DNA from: Candidatus Syntrophosphaera thermopropionivorans
Lineage (GTDB): Bacteria > Cloacimonadota > Cloacimonadia > Cloacimonadales > Cloacimonadaceae
Assembly: GCF_004353895.1 (NCBI RefSeq)
Contig: NZ_SMOG01000006.1
Location: forward strand, 1 to 64,000
Direction: 5' to 3'
DNA: 64,000 nucleotides
Shown here: piece by piece, positions 26,574 to 36,700 of the stretch
How positions within the stretch are numbered: the stretch's first letter is position 1
Layout of the letters: every line of letters begins with the position of its first letter
Program-made: the position numbers and the translations under genes
The notes under the pieces: generated by a model
Seen by the model: the letters and a program-made list of their open reading frames with translations, nothing else
Told to the model about the DNA's origin: nothing
Databases searched by the model: none

Positions 26574-27467
26574 ATGAGACTATTTGAGACTCACGCTCAT
26601 CTTGATTTACCCGACTTTGACTCAGACCGCGAGTCATTGATTCAGGAATGCTTCAATAGCGGTATTGAATATATCATCAATGTAGGTTTTAATAATGAAA
26701 CCTCACTGAACGCTTTGGAATTAGCAAAGAAGCACCTTCATATCTTTTCAACGGTAGGATTTCATCCTCATGAGGCAACCGATTTTGATGCTGAAGTAGT
26801 AAAGTATCTTGCGAGAGAAAAGAAAGTTTTAGCTGTTGGAGAAATTGGACTGGATTTTTTTCGTAATCTTGCCCCTTATTCCGTTCAAAGAGAAGTCTTC
26901 TCCAATCAAGTTCTTTTAGCAGTGGATTACGATTTACCTATCATCGTTCACGACCGGGATGCTCATCAAGAATGCTTTAAAATTCTGAAACAAGCAAATG
27001 CGAAGGATGTGGTTTTTCATTGCTTTTCTGGTGACTTAATCTTTGCTCAACAGGTGCTTGATGAAGGCTGGATGATATCTTTTACTGGTTCTATAACCTA
27101 TCCCAATTCCAGGTTAGACGATGTAATTAGAATGATGCCTTTAGACCAGTTTATGATTGAAACAGATTGTCCTTACCTTACTCCATATCCTCATAGAGGA
27201 CAGCGAAATAGTCCTCTTTACCTGCATCTTGTAGCAGAAAAGATTGCTGATATTAGAGGAATCACACCTAATGAAGTGGCAGAACATTCCTATAACAATG
27301 CTTTTCGCTTTTTCAGAATTCCACCTGATCCTATAAAACCTCCAAGGGGAAAGAGCAGTCATAAAACGAGTGTTACAGCAAAAATCGCTAAGTCCCGTAA
27401 GAACTTTATGGCTCCTTCCACAGGAAAGACTTTAACTAAGATTAAAAAAGGACAAAATAAAAAGTGA
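26574..27467 (+). CDS. TatD family metal-dependent deoxyribonuclease
   Basis: TatD-type hydrolases are TIM-barrel nucleases or DNA repair exonucleases. Residues 1-258 carry the family markers: H7 and H9 in ETHAHLDL, GEIGLDF, VHDRDAHQE, FHCFSGD and ETDCPYLTPYPHRG. The chain then continues with a Lys/Ser-rich basic tail of about 40 residues that is absent from typical TatD proteins and may bind nucleic acid. The stop overlaps the GTG start of the next gene by four bases. Confidence 0.9.
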   Translation: MRLFETHAHLDLPDFDSDRESLIQECFNSGIEYIINVGFNNETSLNALELAKKHLHIFSTVGFHPHEATDFDAEVVKYLAREKKVLAVGEIGLDFFRNLAPYSVQREVFSNQVLLAVDYDLPIIVHDRDAHQECFKILKQANAKDVVFHCFSGDLIFAQQVLDEGWMISFTGSITYPNSRLDDVIRMMPLDQFMIETDCPYLTPYPHRGQRNSPLYLHLVAEKIADIRGITPNEVAEHSYNNAFRFFRIPPDPIKPPRGKSSHKTSVTAKIAKSRKNFMAPSTGKTLTKIKKGQNKK

Positions 27468-28693
27468 AGAAAATCATCTTTCTTATATCAGCATTAGGCA
27501 TTTTAACTTTTACCTTAAGTGCTGGTAATTCCATTTTCTCCTATGATGGATATCCTGTGCAATACTATGGCACCGATATTTATAGCCTGGGAATGGGTGA
27601 TACAGGTGCCAGCGATATCTTCCGGGTAAACAATGGCTTTGCCAACCCGGCTATGAATAATCCGGATAATCGCTGCTTCTTTTCAACTGGAATTATACCA
27701 GGCTACAATTCTTATCGCTCTAAAGATGAACAAGGCAATACAAAAAGCTTCCTGGATAACTCGTTGGATTTCCCTCTTTTTAGCTTAAGTTTCCCCCTTA
27801 AACTTCATCGGTTTGGTTTCCAGTTTAATCCTTATGTTTCAGGATTGGTTTCCAATGAACATACTTTTTTATTGGAAGACGGCACTGAAGTAGTAGAAAA
27901 ACAATCCATAGACCGTTATATCTATCGGGCAGACCTAATTTATAGTTATAGATGGAAGAATAATAGCTTTGGAGTAAGCGGAAATTACTTTTTTGGGCAT
28001 GATATTAGAGATTTTAAGCAAGAAGGTAATTTCGGATTATTTAATACCCGAGAAAAGCTCAGTAGAGACTTTAAGAATCCCACTTTTACGCTCGGTTATC
28101 TCTGGCATAATGATAAACTTGCTCTTGGCGCTCATTATACTATGACTACAAAATTGAAAGGAGAAGAGGTTCGTTCCTCTATCCATCAAACTGAAGAACC
28201 TATATCTTATACCTTACAGATTCCTTCTCAATACTCTTTGAGTGTGACAGCACTTCCCTTGTCTCAGTTTAAAGTTGCCTGTGATTTACATTATGAGACT
28301 TGGGAAGCTATAGATGAAAACAAATATACCGATAGCTGGAAAGCTGGATTGGGTTTTGCTTATGAGCCCTCTGCTTCAGATGAACATAAAGGAATGTTGA
28401 AGTTTCCTATGCGAACAGGTGTCTCTTATCGTCATCTCCCATTTCAGGTTAATGAAGCAGATGTCAATGAACTTGCTCTATCTTTAGGAATATCTCTACC
28501 TCTACCAGTTAGTGTAAATCGCATTGACTTGGGATTTCAATATAACCAGCGAGGTAATCTGGAGAAAAATAGACTCCTGGACAATTCATTTCTTCTGATG
28601 ATTGGCTTTACTGGTTTTGATATTTTCTCCAAACCTATAGACCGAACGATGCCAAGAGATATTCCTGAAAAGGAAGAAACGACTTTATGGTAG
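27464..28693 (+). CDS. Outer-membrane beta-barrel protein (FadL/PorV-like)
   Basis: A signal peptide (1-19) is followed by a conserved N-terminal stretch (YYGTDIYSLGMGDTGASD then NNGFANPA). This is the GxGxA/NPA pattern seen in FadL-type transport proteins and PorV/UPF0164-like barrels of FCB bacteria. The rest of the 409 residues is alternating beta strands. The start is GTG at 27464, coupled to the tatD stop; it gives a proper signal peptide. The barrel fold is well supported; whether it transports hydrophobic molecules or is a T9SS shuttle like PorV cannot be decided from sequence alone. Confidence 0.7.
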   Translation: MKKIIFLISALGILTFTLSAGNSIFSYDGYPVQYYGTDIYSLGMGDTGASDIFRVNNGFANPAMNNPDNRCFFSTGIIPGYNSYRSKDEQGNTKSFLDNSLDFPLFSLSFPLKLHRFGFQFNPYVSGLVSNEHTFLLEDGTEVVEKQSIDRYIYRADLIYSYRWKNNSFGVSGNYFFGHDIRDFKQEGNFGLFNTREKLSRDFKNPTFTLGYLWHNDKLALGAHYTMTTKLKGEEVRSSIHQTEEPISYTLQIPSQYSLSVTALPLSQFKVACDLHYETWEAIDENKYTDSWKAGLGFAYEPSASDEHKGMLKFPMRTGVSYRHLPFQVNEADVNELALSLGISLPLPVSVNRIDLGFQYNQRGNLEKNRLLDNSFLLMIGFTGFDIFSKPIDRTMPRDIPEKEETTLW

Positions 28694-30246
28694 AAAATTT
28701 ATCCGAGGGAAAAACCCCAAGTTTATTAGAGAAAATTATTCAAAAAAGAGGGCTATCTTTAGAAAGTTTGGAAGCTGGTTTAGAAGCTCTTCCTGATGAA
28801 GCACTGCTGGCTAACATAGAAAAGTGTGCCGCCCGAATCAAAAAAGCTATGTACGAGAACGAGCCTCTGGTTATCTTCGGACATGACGATCCCGATGGCA
28901 TTACCAGCACTTATATACTCTACCAATTCTTCAATACTTGCGGTTTTCAGAATCATAGATATTTCATTCCCAATCGTAATGTTGAACCTTATGGGATTCA
29001 AGATAGTCTTGTAAATTTTGTAAAGGAAGGTAATTATCATCTGGTCATTACAGTTGATAATGGCATCGCCAGTTTTGAAGGAGTTGAAAAGCTAAACCAG
29101 ATTGGTTGTGAAACACTTATTACTGACCATCATCTCATCCAACCGGATAAAATTCCCAATGCCTACAGCATCGTCAATCCACATTTGCCCTCAAGTACAT
29201 ATCCCTATAAAATGCTTGCTGGAGTAGGAGTAGTACTAATGCTGATTCGTTATTTAGGTAGAGAATTGGAATATGAAATAACTCCAGACTACTATTTTTG
29301 GACAGCTGTAGGTTCTATTGCAGATAGAGTGCCTATGACCGAAGTAAATCGTATAATTGTCCGCTATGCATTCCAACACTGGCAAGAGCTAAAGGACTCT
29401 ACTTTTGAATTTCTAATACCCTATTATGGTCCCATGGAAACTTATACAGATATCTATGACCTGATTCAATATCTGGTAAGACTCCTTTCCAATGGTAGAG
29501 AGGAAAATGGTGAAAATGCTGCCTTACGCTTTTTGCTTGAAACCAATGGTGAGAAAGAAAAACTGTTCTACCATTTAGATTCCTTAAAGAATCAGTCGGA
29601 AACAGAACTGGCAAAAGTTTACAACTTTCTGGATACGCTCACCACTGGTTTTGAAGGTTCTGCTTTTATATATTTTGACGATGAAGGTATTATCCCTTAT
29701 CATCTTCTCGGTGCTGCTGCTTCCTACATTACGGGAAAGTTTGGTGTTCCAACCCTTATTATGAAGTTACATAATTCAGAAATTGTATGCGAAGGTAGAT
29801 GTAATGAAGGATTTAACCTGGTAGAAGCCTTTACTTTCTGTAAAGAACATTTGAAACAATATGGAGGACATGCTAAAGCAGCTGGCTTTTCTCTTGAACC
29901 TGAAAAATATGACTCTTTTTTGGAATGTTTCCACCAGTATTTAGATGAAAATTGCCCAGAACCAGTTACTAATCTAAAGATTGAACCTGATGCAGTGGTA
30001 AGTTTAGAGGAGCTAAATGAGCAAAATTGGTTATCCTTAGAATTATTACTCCCCTATGGGCAGGACCATCCTGAACCCTGTTTTTTCATTAAAGATACCA
30101 CTTTAATGGAGTTGCAGAGTAAATTTCAAGTGGATATTAATGGTTTTAACTTCCCTGATAACATAAAGGGAGATGTTTTAGTTAGTTGGATTTCTCCAAG
30201 GGTCTTAAAGGTACTATCATTTACCGAAACATCTTCCATTGCTTAA
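28687..30246 (+). CDS. recJ: Single-stranded-DNA-specific exonuclease RecJ
   Basis: RecJ degrades single-stranded DNA 5' to 3' in recombination and repair. The DHH domain motifs are clear: GHDDPDG (H66-G71), VDNG (D124) and TDHH (D147-H149). A C-terminal DHHA1 motif GGHAKAAGF and an OB-like end follow. At 519 residues it is a little shorter than Escherichia coli RecJ (577). The start overlaps the preceding barrel gene by seven bases. Confidence 0.93.
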   Translation: MVENLSEGKTPSLLEKIIQKRGLSLESLEAGLEALPDEALLANIEKCAARIKKAMYENEPLVIFGHDDPDGITSTYILYQFFNTCGFQNHRYFIPNRNVEPYGIQDSLVNFVKEGNYHLVITVDNGIASFEGVEKLNQIGCETLITDHHLIQPDKIPNAYSIVNPHLPSSTYPYKMLAGVGVVLMLIRYLGRELEYEITPDYYFWTAVGSIADRVPMTEVNRIIVRYAFQHWQELKDSTFEFLIPYYGPMETYTDIYDLIQYLVRLLSNGREENGENAALRFLLETNGEKEKLFYHLDSLKNQSETELAKVYNFLDTLTTGFEGSAFIYFDDEGIIPYHLLGAAASYITGKFGVPTLIMKLHNSEIVCEGRCNEGFNLVEAFTFCKEHLKQYGGHAKAAGFSLEPEKYDSFLECFHQYLDENCPEPVTNLKIEPDAVVSLEELNEQNWLSLELLLPYGQDHPEPCFFIKDTTLMELQSKFQVDINGFNFPDNIKGDVLVSWISPRVLKVLSFTETSSIA

Positions 30247-30269
30247 GGATTCTATCGGATTAACGAACG

Positions 30270-30854
30270 ATGAAATTCAAGGAATCATTACGCAAGACCA
30301 TCCATCTCAGTTCACTTATTATTCCTTTGGGGTATCGTTATGTACTGAATTACAATCGCAATCTTATGTTTTCCATTATGCTGGTTGTATTCATTCTAAT
30401 GCTGGTCATAGAGTTTTATCGTTTATGGCAAAAGAGTTTCCGAAAAACTTTCTGGCTGATTTTCGGTATGGTATTAAGACATAAAGAACTGTATGATTTC
30501 ACTGGGGCAACTTATCTTTTCTTTTCTTCCGTAATTTGTATCGCTTTCTTTCCTCCAGAAGTCACTTTTTTTGCTCTATGTTTTCTTTCACTGGGTGATA
30601 CTTCAGCTGCACTGGTAGGACTGAACTTTGGCAAGAGAAAATATAAAAATAGTAATAAAACCTTAGAAGGAAGCCTTGCTTGTTTTATTGTATGTTTTGT
30701 CTTTGCTCTTTGCTTTAAAGCAGACCCTGTAATTGCCCTTATTGGTGCTTTAGGTGCTACTCTGGCAGAGGCAAGTAGGATTCGTATTGATGACAATATA
30801 AAAATTCCCTTTTTATCAGCTATACTTATGACTTTAGCCGGTATTTTTATTTAA
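30270..30854 (+). CDS. CTP-dependent polyprenol/dolichol kinase-like membrane protein
   Basis: The 194-residue protein has several membrane helices and the signature of the dolichol/phytol kinase and CDP-diglyceride synthetase-like family: LGDTSAALVG (107-116), FGKRKYKNSNKTLEGS (G121-S135). Such enzymes phosphorylate polyprenols or related lipid alcohols with CTP. The next gene encodes a GT2 enzyme of the polyprenyl-phosphate sugar transferase type, which would use such a lipid phosphate. The substrate is inferred. Confidence 0.8.
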   Translation: MKFKESLRKTIHLSSLIIPLGYRYVLNYNRNLMFSIMLVVFILMLVIEFYRLWQKSFRKTFWLIFGMVLRHKELYDFTGATYLFFSSVICIAFFPPEVTFFALCFLSLGDTSAALVGLNFGKRKYKNSNKTLEGSLACFIVCFVFALCFKADPVIALIGALGATLAEASRIRIDDNIKIPFLSAILMTLAGIFI

Positions 30855-30865
30855 GAAGGACAAAT

Positions 30866-31828
30866 ATGCTTTTATCTTTCGTGATTCCAGTATACAATGA
30901 GCAAGATTCTTTAAAACAGTTAACCGATGAAATCATAGCTAATTGTGCTCCTCATAACTATGAAATAATCTTCATAGATGACGGAAGTCAAGACCATAGC
31001 TTTGCCATTATGGAAGAGCTGGCTTGTCAAGACCCGAACATTAAAGTAGTTAAGTTTCGTCGTAACTTCGGAAAAGCTGCCGCTTTACAGTATGGATTTA
31101 ATCTGGCGCAAGGTGAGATAGTTTTTACTCTGGATGCGGACCTGCAGGACAACCCTAAAGAGATTCCAAAGTTTCTGGATAAAATAGCTGAGGGTTGGGA
31201 CCTTGTTTCTGGCTGGAAACAAAAAAGAAATGATCCCTGGCATAAGGTGTTACCTTCACGATTTTTCAATTTTGTCACTGCTCGCGCTTTCCATCTTAAA
31301 CTTAAGGACTTTAATTGTGGTTTTAAGGCTTACCGTAAAGAAGTAGTTAAAGAACTTAGCCTCTATGGAGAAATGCATCGCTATATTCCTGCTCTGGCAC
31401 ATTCTCTGGGTTACAAAATAACTGAGATCCCAGTTGAACATCGTAAACGAATTTATGGACACTCTAAATATGGAATGGAACGTTATTTACGTGGTTTTTT
31501 TGACCTTCTAACGGTTAAGATGGTAACTCAATATGCTAAAAGTCCGCTTTATTTATTCGGAAGAGTCGGTTTGATAGCAACCCTAATCGGTACAATTATA
31601 GCAATCTACCTGACTGTTCTGAAAATTTTCTATAATCAACCTCTAAGCAATAGACCCTTACTTTTCCTTGCTATCACCCTGATACTTGGAGGCTTACAAT
31701 TTGTTTCTCTGGGACTAATCTCAGAACTTATCGTAAATCGAAGTGTCCCTTTGCGTCCTTTACCCGTATCGGTAGAAAAAACTGTCAATATCCAGAAGAA
31801 AGAGGAATTAGACCTTGAATCCAGCTGA
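30866..31828 (+). CDS. GT2 glycosyltransferase, polyprenyl-phosphate sugar transferase type
   Basis: The N-terminal GT-A domain begins SFVIPVYNEQDSL and contains LDADLQDNPKEIP (the DxD metal site), NCGFKAYRKEV and VEHRKRIYGHSKYG, all typical of DPM1/GtrB/ArnC-like enzymes that load a sugar onto a lipid phosphate. Two membrane helices lie at about 230-255 and 262-290. It follows the polyprenol kinase by 11 bases, and the LolC/E-type gene overlaps its end by 14 bases. Confidence 0.88.
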   Translation: MLLSFVIPVYNEQDSLKQLTDEIIANCAPHNYEIIFIDDGSQDHSFAIMEELACQDPNIKVVKFRRNFGKAAALQYGFNLAQGEIVFTLDADLQDNPKEIPKFLDKIAEGWDLVSGWKQKRNDPWHKVLPSRFFNFVTARAFHLKLKDFNCGFKAYRKEVVKELSLYGEMHRYIPALAHSLGYKITEIPVEHRKRIYGHSKYGMERYLRGFFDLLTVKMVTQYAKSPLYLFGRVGLIATLIGTIIAIYLTVLKIFYNQPLSNRPLLFLAITLILGGLQFVSLGLISELIVNRSVPLRPLPVSVEKTVNIQKKEELDLESS

Positions 31829-33032
31829 AAAGTTATTCCTTGAACGCTATATTCAAGCTCCCAAAAAACATCTATGGCGTTTTAGCTTTCTGTTTATGGT
31901 GCTGGGTATAGTTATCTCTGTAGGAATTCTGTCTACTGCCTTGAACCTATTTGAAGGCTATGAACATGGTCTCAAATCTGTGCTTCTGGATTCATTTGCT
32001 CATATCCGAATTGAACACATAAATGGCAAATTATTACCTGATACCCTAATTTCATCTACCTTACAAGAACTAAATAGCAGACCAGAAATTGACTCGGCAA
32101 CACCACTTTTAACTACAAATCTGATGGCAAGCAATGGCACAAAAGCAAGAGGAACTATATTTAATGCCTATGATGTAAATATTGGCAGTAAGGTTAATTA
32201 TGCTAAATATGTGAAGGAAGGAACTGCGCAATTAGATAAAGGAAATATCATTGTAGGAACCTATCTGGCAAAAGAACTTGGACTTTCTCTGGGTGATACT
32301 CTCAAAGTTTTCTATCCTCGTCTGGATAAGATAACTCCTTTGGGAATGTATCCTGTGGAAACTCCTCTAATAATCACGGGCATTTACCATTCTGGCTTTT
32401 ATGAATATGATAGGACACTCATTATTGGAACCTTGGAGGATGCAAGAATTCTTTCTGGAGCTAAGGATGGGTTCAGTTGTCTGGAAATCAGATTAAAAAA
32501 TAATTATGCCGATGACATTAATCTCTATGCAGAAGAATATGATAAAATAATAGATAGTAATTTGGTAGCATTACCAACAACAAACACGACACTTTTACGT
32601 CTGGTCAAGATGCAAAAATGGCTAATCTTTATCGTCTTTTTCTTTCTGGTGATTATCGCAGGAATTAATATTATTAGCGGAATCTCCACCCAGATTTATG
32701 ATAAAAAGAATGAAATTGCTGTTCTCAAAGCTCTGGGAGCTCCAAAATCTACTATCCGTCATATCTTAGGATATCAAGTTACTCTACTTTGTCTTATCTC
32801 AATTATATTGGGGCTAATTCTCGGATTTATTGCCTCCTGGCTAATAGTTCATCAAAATATCTATCAGCTTAAGGGTGAAGTTTATTTTATTGATAAATTA
32901 GCTCTATATATAGCTCCTTTAAATCAGATTTTAATCTTCATCTTAGCCTTTATTCTGGTATTTCTTTGTGTGCAAATACCTTTAAGAAAGATAGATAAGA
33001 TGCAAGTTATAGACCTTTTACGTAATCCTTAA
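31815..33032 (+). CDS. Lipoprotein-releasing ABC transporter permease (LolC/LolE family)
   Basis: A membrane helix near residues 22-45, a large periplasmic MacB-like domain, then three helices (about 270-300, 315-345, 365-395) form the MacB/LolCE permease layout. The N-terminus (LFLERYIQAPKK) and the NIISGISTQIYDKKNEIAVLKALGA stretch after helix 2 match LolC/LolE. It would extract lipoproteins from the inner membrane and hand them to LolA. The TTG start lies inside the end of the preceding gene; the LolD ATPase gene follows. One permease gene suggests a homodimeric LolF-like arrangement. Confidence 0.85.
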   Translation: MNPAEKLFLERYIQAPKKHLWRFSFLFMVLGIVISVGILSTALNLFEGYEHGLKSVLLDSFAHIRIEHINGKLLPDTLISSTLQELNSRPEIDSATPLLTTNLMASNGTKARGTIFNAYDVNIGSKVNYAKYVKEGTAQLDKGNIIVGTYLAKELGLSLGDTLKVFYPRLDKITPLGMYPVETPLIITGIYHSGFYEYDRTLIIGTLEDARILSGAKDGFSCLEIRLKNNYADDINLYAEEYDKIIDSNLVALPTTNTTLLRLVKMQKWLIFIVFFFLVIIAGINIISGISTQIYDKKNEIAVLKALGAPKSTIRHILGYQVTLLCLISIILGLILGFIASWLIVHQNIYQLKGEVYFIDKLALYIAPLNQILIFILAFILVFLCVQIPLRKIDKMQVIDLLRNP

Positions 33033-33044
33033 GGAGAATAACAT

Positions 33045-33710
33045 TTGCTTTGCTTAGCTGGATATTCATTACACAAGACCTACACTGATATCGGAAATGA
33101 TATTCGGGTGCTAAGGGGAACTAACCTGGAGGTAGAATGTGGAGATTTTGTGTGTATCACCGGTAAATCCGGTTGCGGAAAAAGCACCCTTTTGCACATT
33201 CTTGGTTTGTTAGATGAGCCGGATAGCGGAAAAGTATTCATCAAAGGTGTGGAAGTTTCCACTCATCATCCTCAGGCTAATCAAATCCGAAATCAGCAAA
33301 TTGGATTTGTTTTTCAATTTCATTATCTGATTGATGACCTTAATGCCCGGGAAAATGTGGTCTTGCCTATGTTAATTGCTGGAGCTAATAAATCCGTAGC
33401 TTTTCAAAAAGCTGATGAACTGCTTCGTTTGCTGGAGTTATCAGACCGAGCTTGGCATTATCCCAATCAATTGAGTGGTGGAGAACAACAAAGATTAGCT
33501 CTCGCCCGAGCTTTAATCAATCAGCCGCATATAGTTTTGGCTGATGAACCAACAGGCAATCTGGATCCTCAACATAGCACCGAAATATGGAATCTATTTC
33601 AGAGATTAAACCGTGAATTGGGACAAACTTTCGTGATTGTCACCCATGACCCAGAATTGGCAAAATTGGCTCATAAGTCCTATGAATTAAGAGACGGTCA
33701 GCTTTTTTAG
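33045..33710 (+). CDS. lolD: Lipoprotein-releasing ABC transporter ATPase LolD
   Basis: This 221-residue ABC ATPase of the MacB/LolD class powers lipoprotein release. Walker A GKSGCGKST is at residues 40-48. The Q-loop is FQFHYLIDDLNA, the signature LSGGEQQR, Walker B VLADEPTGNLD and the H-loop VTHD. The FHYL segment after the Q-loop glutamine resembles LolD. The start is TTG after AAGGAG. It lies 12 bases after the permease gene. Confidence 0.9.
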   Translation: MLCLAGYSLHKTYTDIGNDIRVLRGTNLEVECGDFVCITGKSGCGKSTLLHILGLLDEPDSGKVFIKGVEVSTHHPQANQIRNQQIGFVFQFHYLIDDLNARENVVLPMLIAGANKSVAFQKADELLRLLELSDRAWHYPNQLSGGEQQRLALARALINQPHIVLADEPTGNLDPQHSTEIWNLFQRLNRELGQTFVIVTHDPELAKLAHKSYELRDGQLF

Positions 33711-33714
33711 AACA

Positions 33715-36700
33715 ATGAAACATTCCCGTGTATTTTTGACACTTATCCTGATTTTATTGTTAATCAATGTCCTGTTTTTTGTTTCCTGGTATCTTTTAGA
33801 TGTGCAAGGAAAAGTAAAAAACCTCATTGAACATGAAGTAGGTAAGGCTCTTAAAGGTCAAATGCAGATAGGAAATCTCTCTATCGGTGAGCGACAAATC
33901 TTTGCTCAAAACATAAAATTTGCTTCCACTGATGGCACTTTTAAATTCACTGTAGATAATGCTCATTGTAGATATAATCTTCTTAAATTCATCTTTTCGG
34001 GATTTAAAATACGCAATATCCTGGACAAAGTTGAGGTAGATGGCGCAGAAGTTAGCTATTCTTATCCTCCATTAGTCAAGAAACCAAAAAAGAAACTGGT
34101 CATTCCAGACCTTTGCCTCTATTTTAATCAAGCAACCGTAAATAATGCCCGCTTCCTTCTCGCTTTAGATTATCCGCTTAAAATAGGAACTGATAGCACC
34201 TTAAGCATAAGAGAACAATTTGACCATATTAGCTTGAATATGGTAAACACTGATGTCTCTAACTTTAAACTTTCTGCTCAAAGCGCAAAAGATGGCACTA
34301 TCCGTGCTAATGGCGTTCTGGATAAAGGTAGCTTAAGCTCTTTACAAACTGAATTGAGAAATTACCATCCCCAGTATATTAATCATCCTCAATTTACCAA
34401 TCTTGATACTGAAATAGACCTCACTCTTAAAGCTTCGCAGAAGAACAAAGATGCAAAACTGGAATTTGAAACAAAAACTTTTTTGCACCAAACTGAAGTG
34501 TTGTTAGCTTCCAGGTATCCATTGTACATTCCATCACTTCATATTCTGGGAAACCAGGATAGATTAGTGGTAGAACTTTCACCCAGCACGGTTGGAACCA
34601 GCGCCATAGGTGGAAGAATAGTTGTTACAGGGATAACAGATAAAATTGGTCTGGAGCCCAGTGAATTAAAACTAAAATTAGACCTGGCGATGCTAACTCC
34701 CGAACTACAGGGGATTGTGGATGCATCTTTATCTGCAGATGGATATTTCACTGAACCTCAATTAACTTTGAATGCCGCATCGGAAAAAGTTTCTTATGCT
34801 AATCAGGACTTCCAAAACCTCCACCTCCAAGCATTCTATCTTGACCAGATAGCATCATTTACTCTAAATAATCTTATCTGGCAAAACCAAAATATCAATC
34901 TATATGGAGATTATTCTTTAGAAAACCGTCAATTAACTGGCTTTTTGAACACTACTCCCATAAATCATCATCCCCAAGAAATGAAAATAACTGCTGATGC
35001 GGATTTTGAACTCAATTTTGCAACTTCTGTGCCTGAAGTAAAAGCTCAAATAAATAATCTATCCTATGCTCAAAACGAAATAAAACTGGATGCAATAAAT
35101 GGTTATGCCAATTTTCTTCCCCTATTCTCTGAATCTCAGAAAAACTATTATATTGATGTAGCTCTTATCAGTCCTCAAGGTTTTAACCTTTCTCTTATCG
35201 GTGATATTCAAGACAAAAATTTTCTTCTGGATGCCAAATGTAAGGATTTAGATATCTCCCGTCTTTATGCTAATAAAGCTATTACCGATATTGCACCTGA
35301 AATTACTGGCGATATTCAAGCTTTCCTTACAGGAAACAAACTTGTCCTTGCCTCCAAACTTGAACTTGAACTGAAATCCAATGTAGACCTTCAATCCAAT
35401 ATAGATTTGATTGCCTCCTACGACCTGAAAAATAATGAAGGAACAATAATTTTGGACGCACCTTCAGTACTGGACAATAATACAGTTAATCTGGAACTTA
35501 ATGCTAATCTTAAAAACACAGTTATTGATATTCAACGCTTACTAATAAACGACCAGATTTATGCTCGGGGACAGGTAGATGTTAAAAATGTGAAAAATCC
35601 CTATCTGCAACTTGAAGTGCAGAATGTGGATTATCAAGATATTAAAAACTATTTCCCAGCACTTAATCTTCCTGAATTCCAGAATCTTAACCTATCGCTT
35701 GAATATGATTCAGATAAAGAAAAACCTCTTAATGCAAACTTGAAATTTAATGATTTAATTATACCAGGTCTCCAACCAGTATCAAGTAATTTAAACTTTC
35801 AAGGACCCTTACAGCAAGTTCAATTAAATGGCACTATTAATAATCCTTCCAAAGCTTTAGCTTCTCTTTCAGGTTCACTAAATATTGTTGATAATCTGGA
35901 TATACGTCTTCAGGCTATAATTCCAGATTTGAATATGAGAGATTTGATGTATTCTCCTCCAGTGGAAGGGAATGTCTACGGAAATGTGGGTTTATTTATC
36001 ATAGATACGCTATCACCCGACCGAGAAATCATTCTGGATGTTAATGTTAAATCCAATCAACTTGCAGTCCCTGATATTGCTCAATTGGATGATATACAGG
36101 TTATGCTATCTCAGACTAAAAATGTGCTGATTGTGGACACTTTATATGTGGCATGCAACGAGTTAGGAACCGTCTCTGGTTCAGGTGCTATAGATTACAA
36201 TCTCCTCACTAATACCTATTTTGAAGGTAACCACACCTTACAGCTTAAAGTGGATGGCTTATTATTTGAATGGCTGGATAAAAATGTACCGCTGGTTAAA
36301 AATGCCCGCGGCAAAGCTCATTTAGATTGCAGTTTACAAACCTTTGAAGACCAACTTATGGTCAAAAATGGAAATTTCTCTATTAACGATGGCTCTATAT
36401 TACTTCAAGACCAGGCAGAACCTATTCGTAATATAAACATATCAGCCAAAATTCAGGATAATCTGATTTTCCTGGAGAATTTTACCTGCTATATGGGTGA
36501 AGGTAAATTGACGGTAAAAAATAGCTTTGATTCCGATGAAAGTATTCATCTAAATGTCGGATTTCTGGACCTGGGAACTCTGGCTTTAAAAATAGATGAA
36601 CCCGGAGCTCTTATTTATATCCCTGAAATAACTACACCTTTGAGTCTTAGTAAAGTTATTATTCGTGGACAAAATACTGAATATGCTACCATCTATGGAC

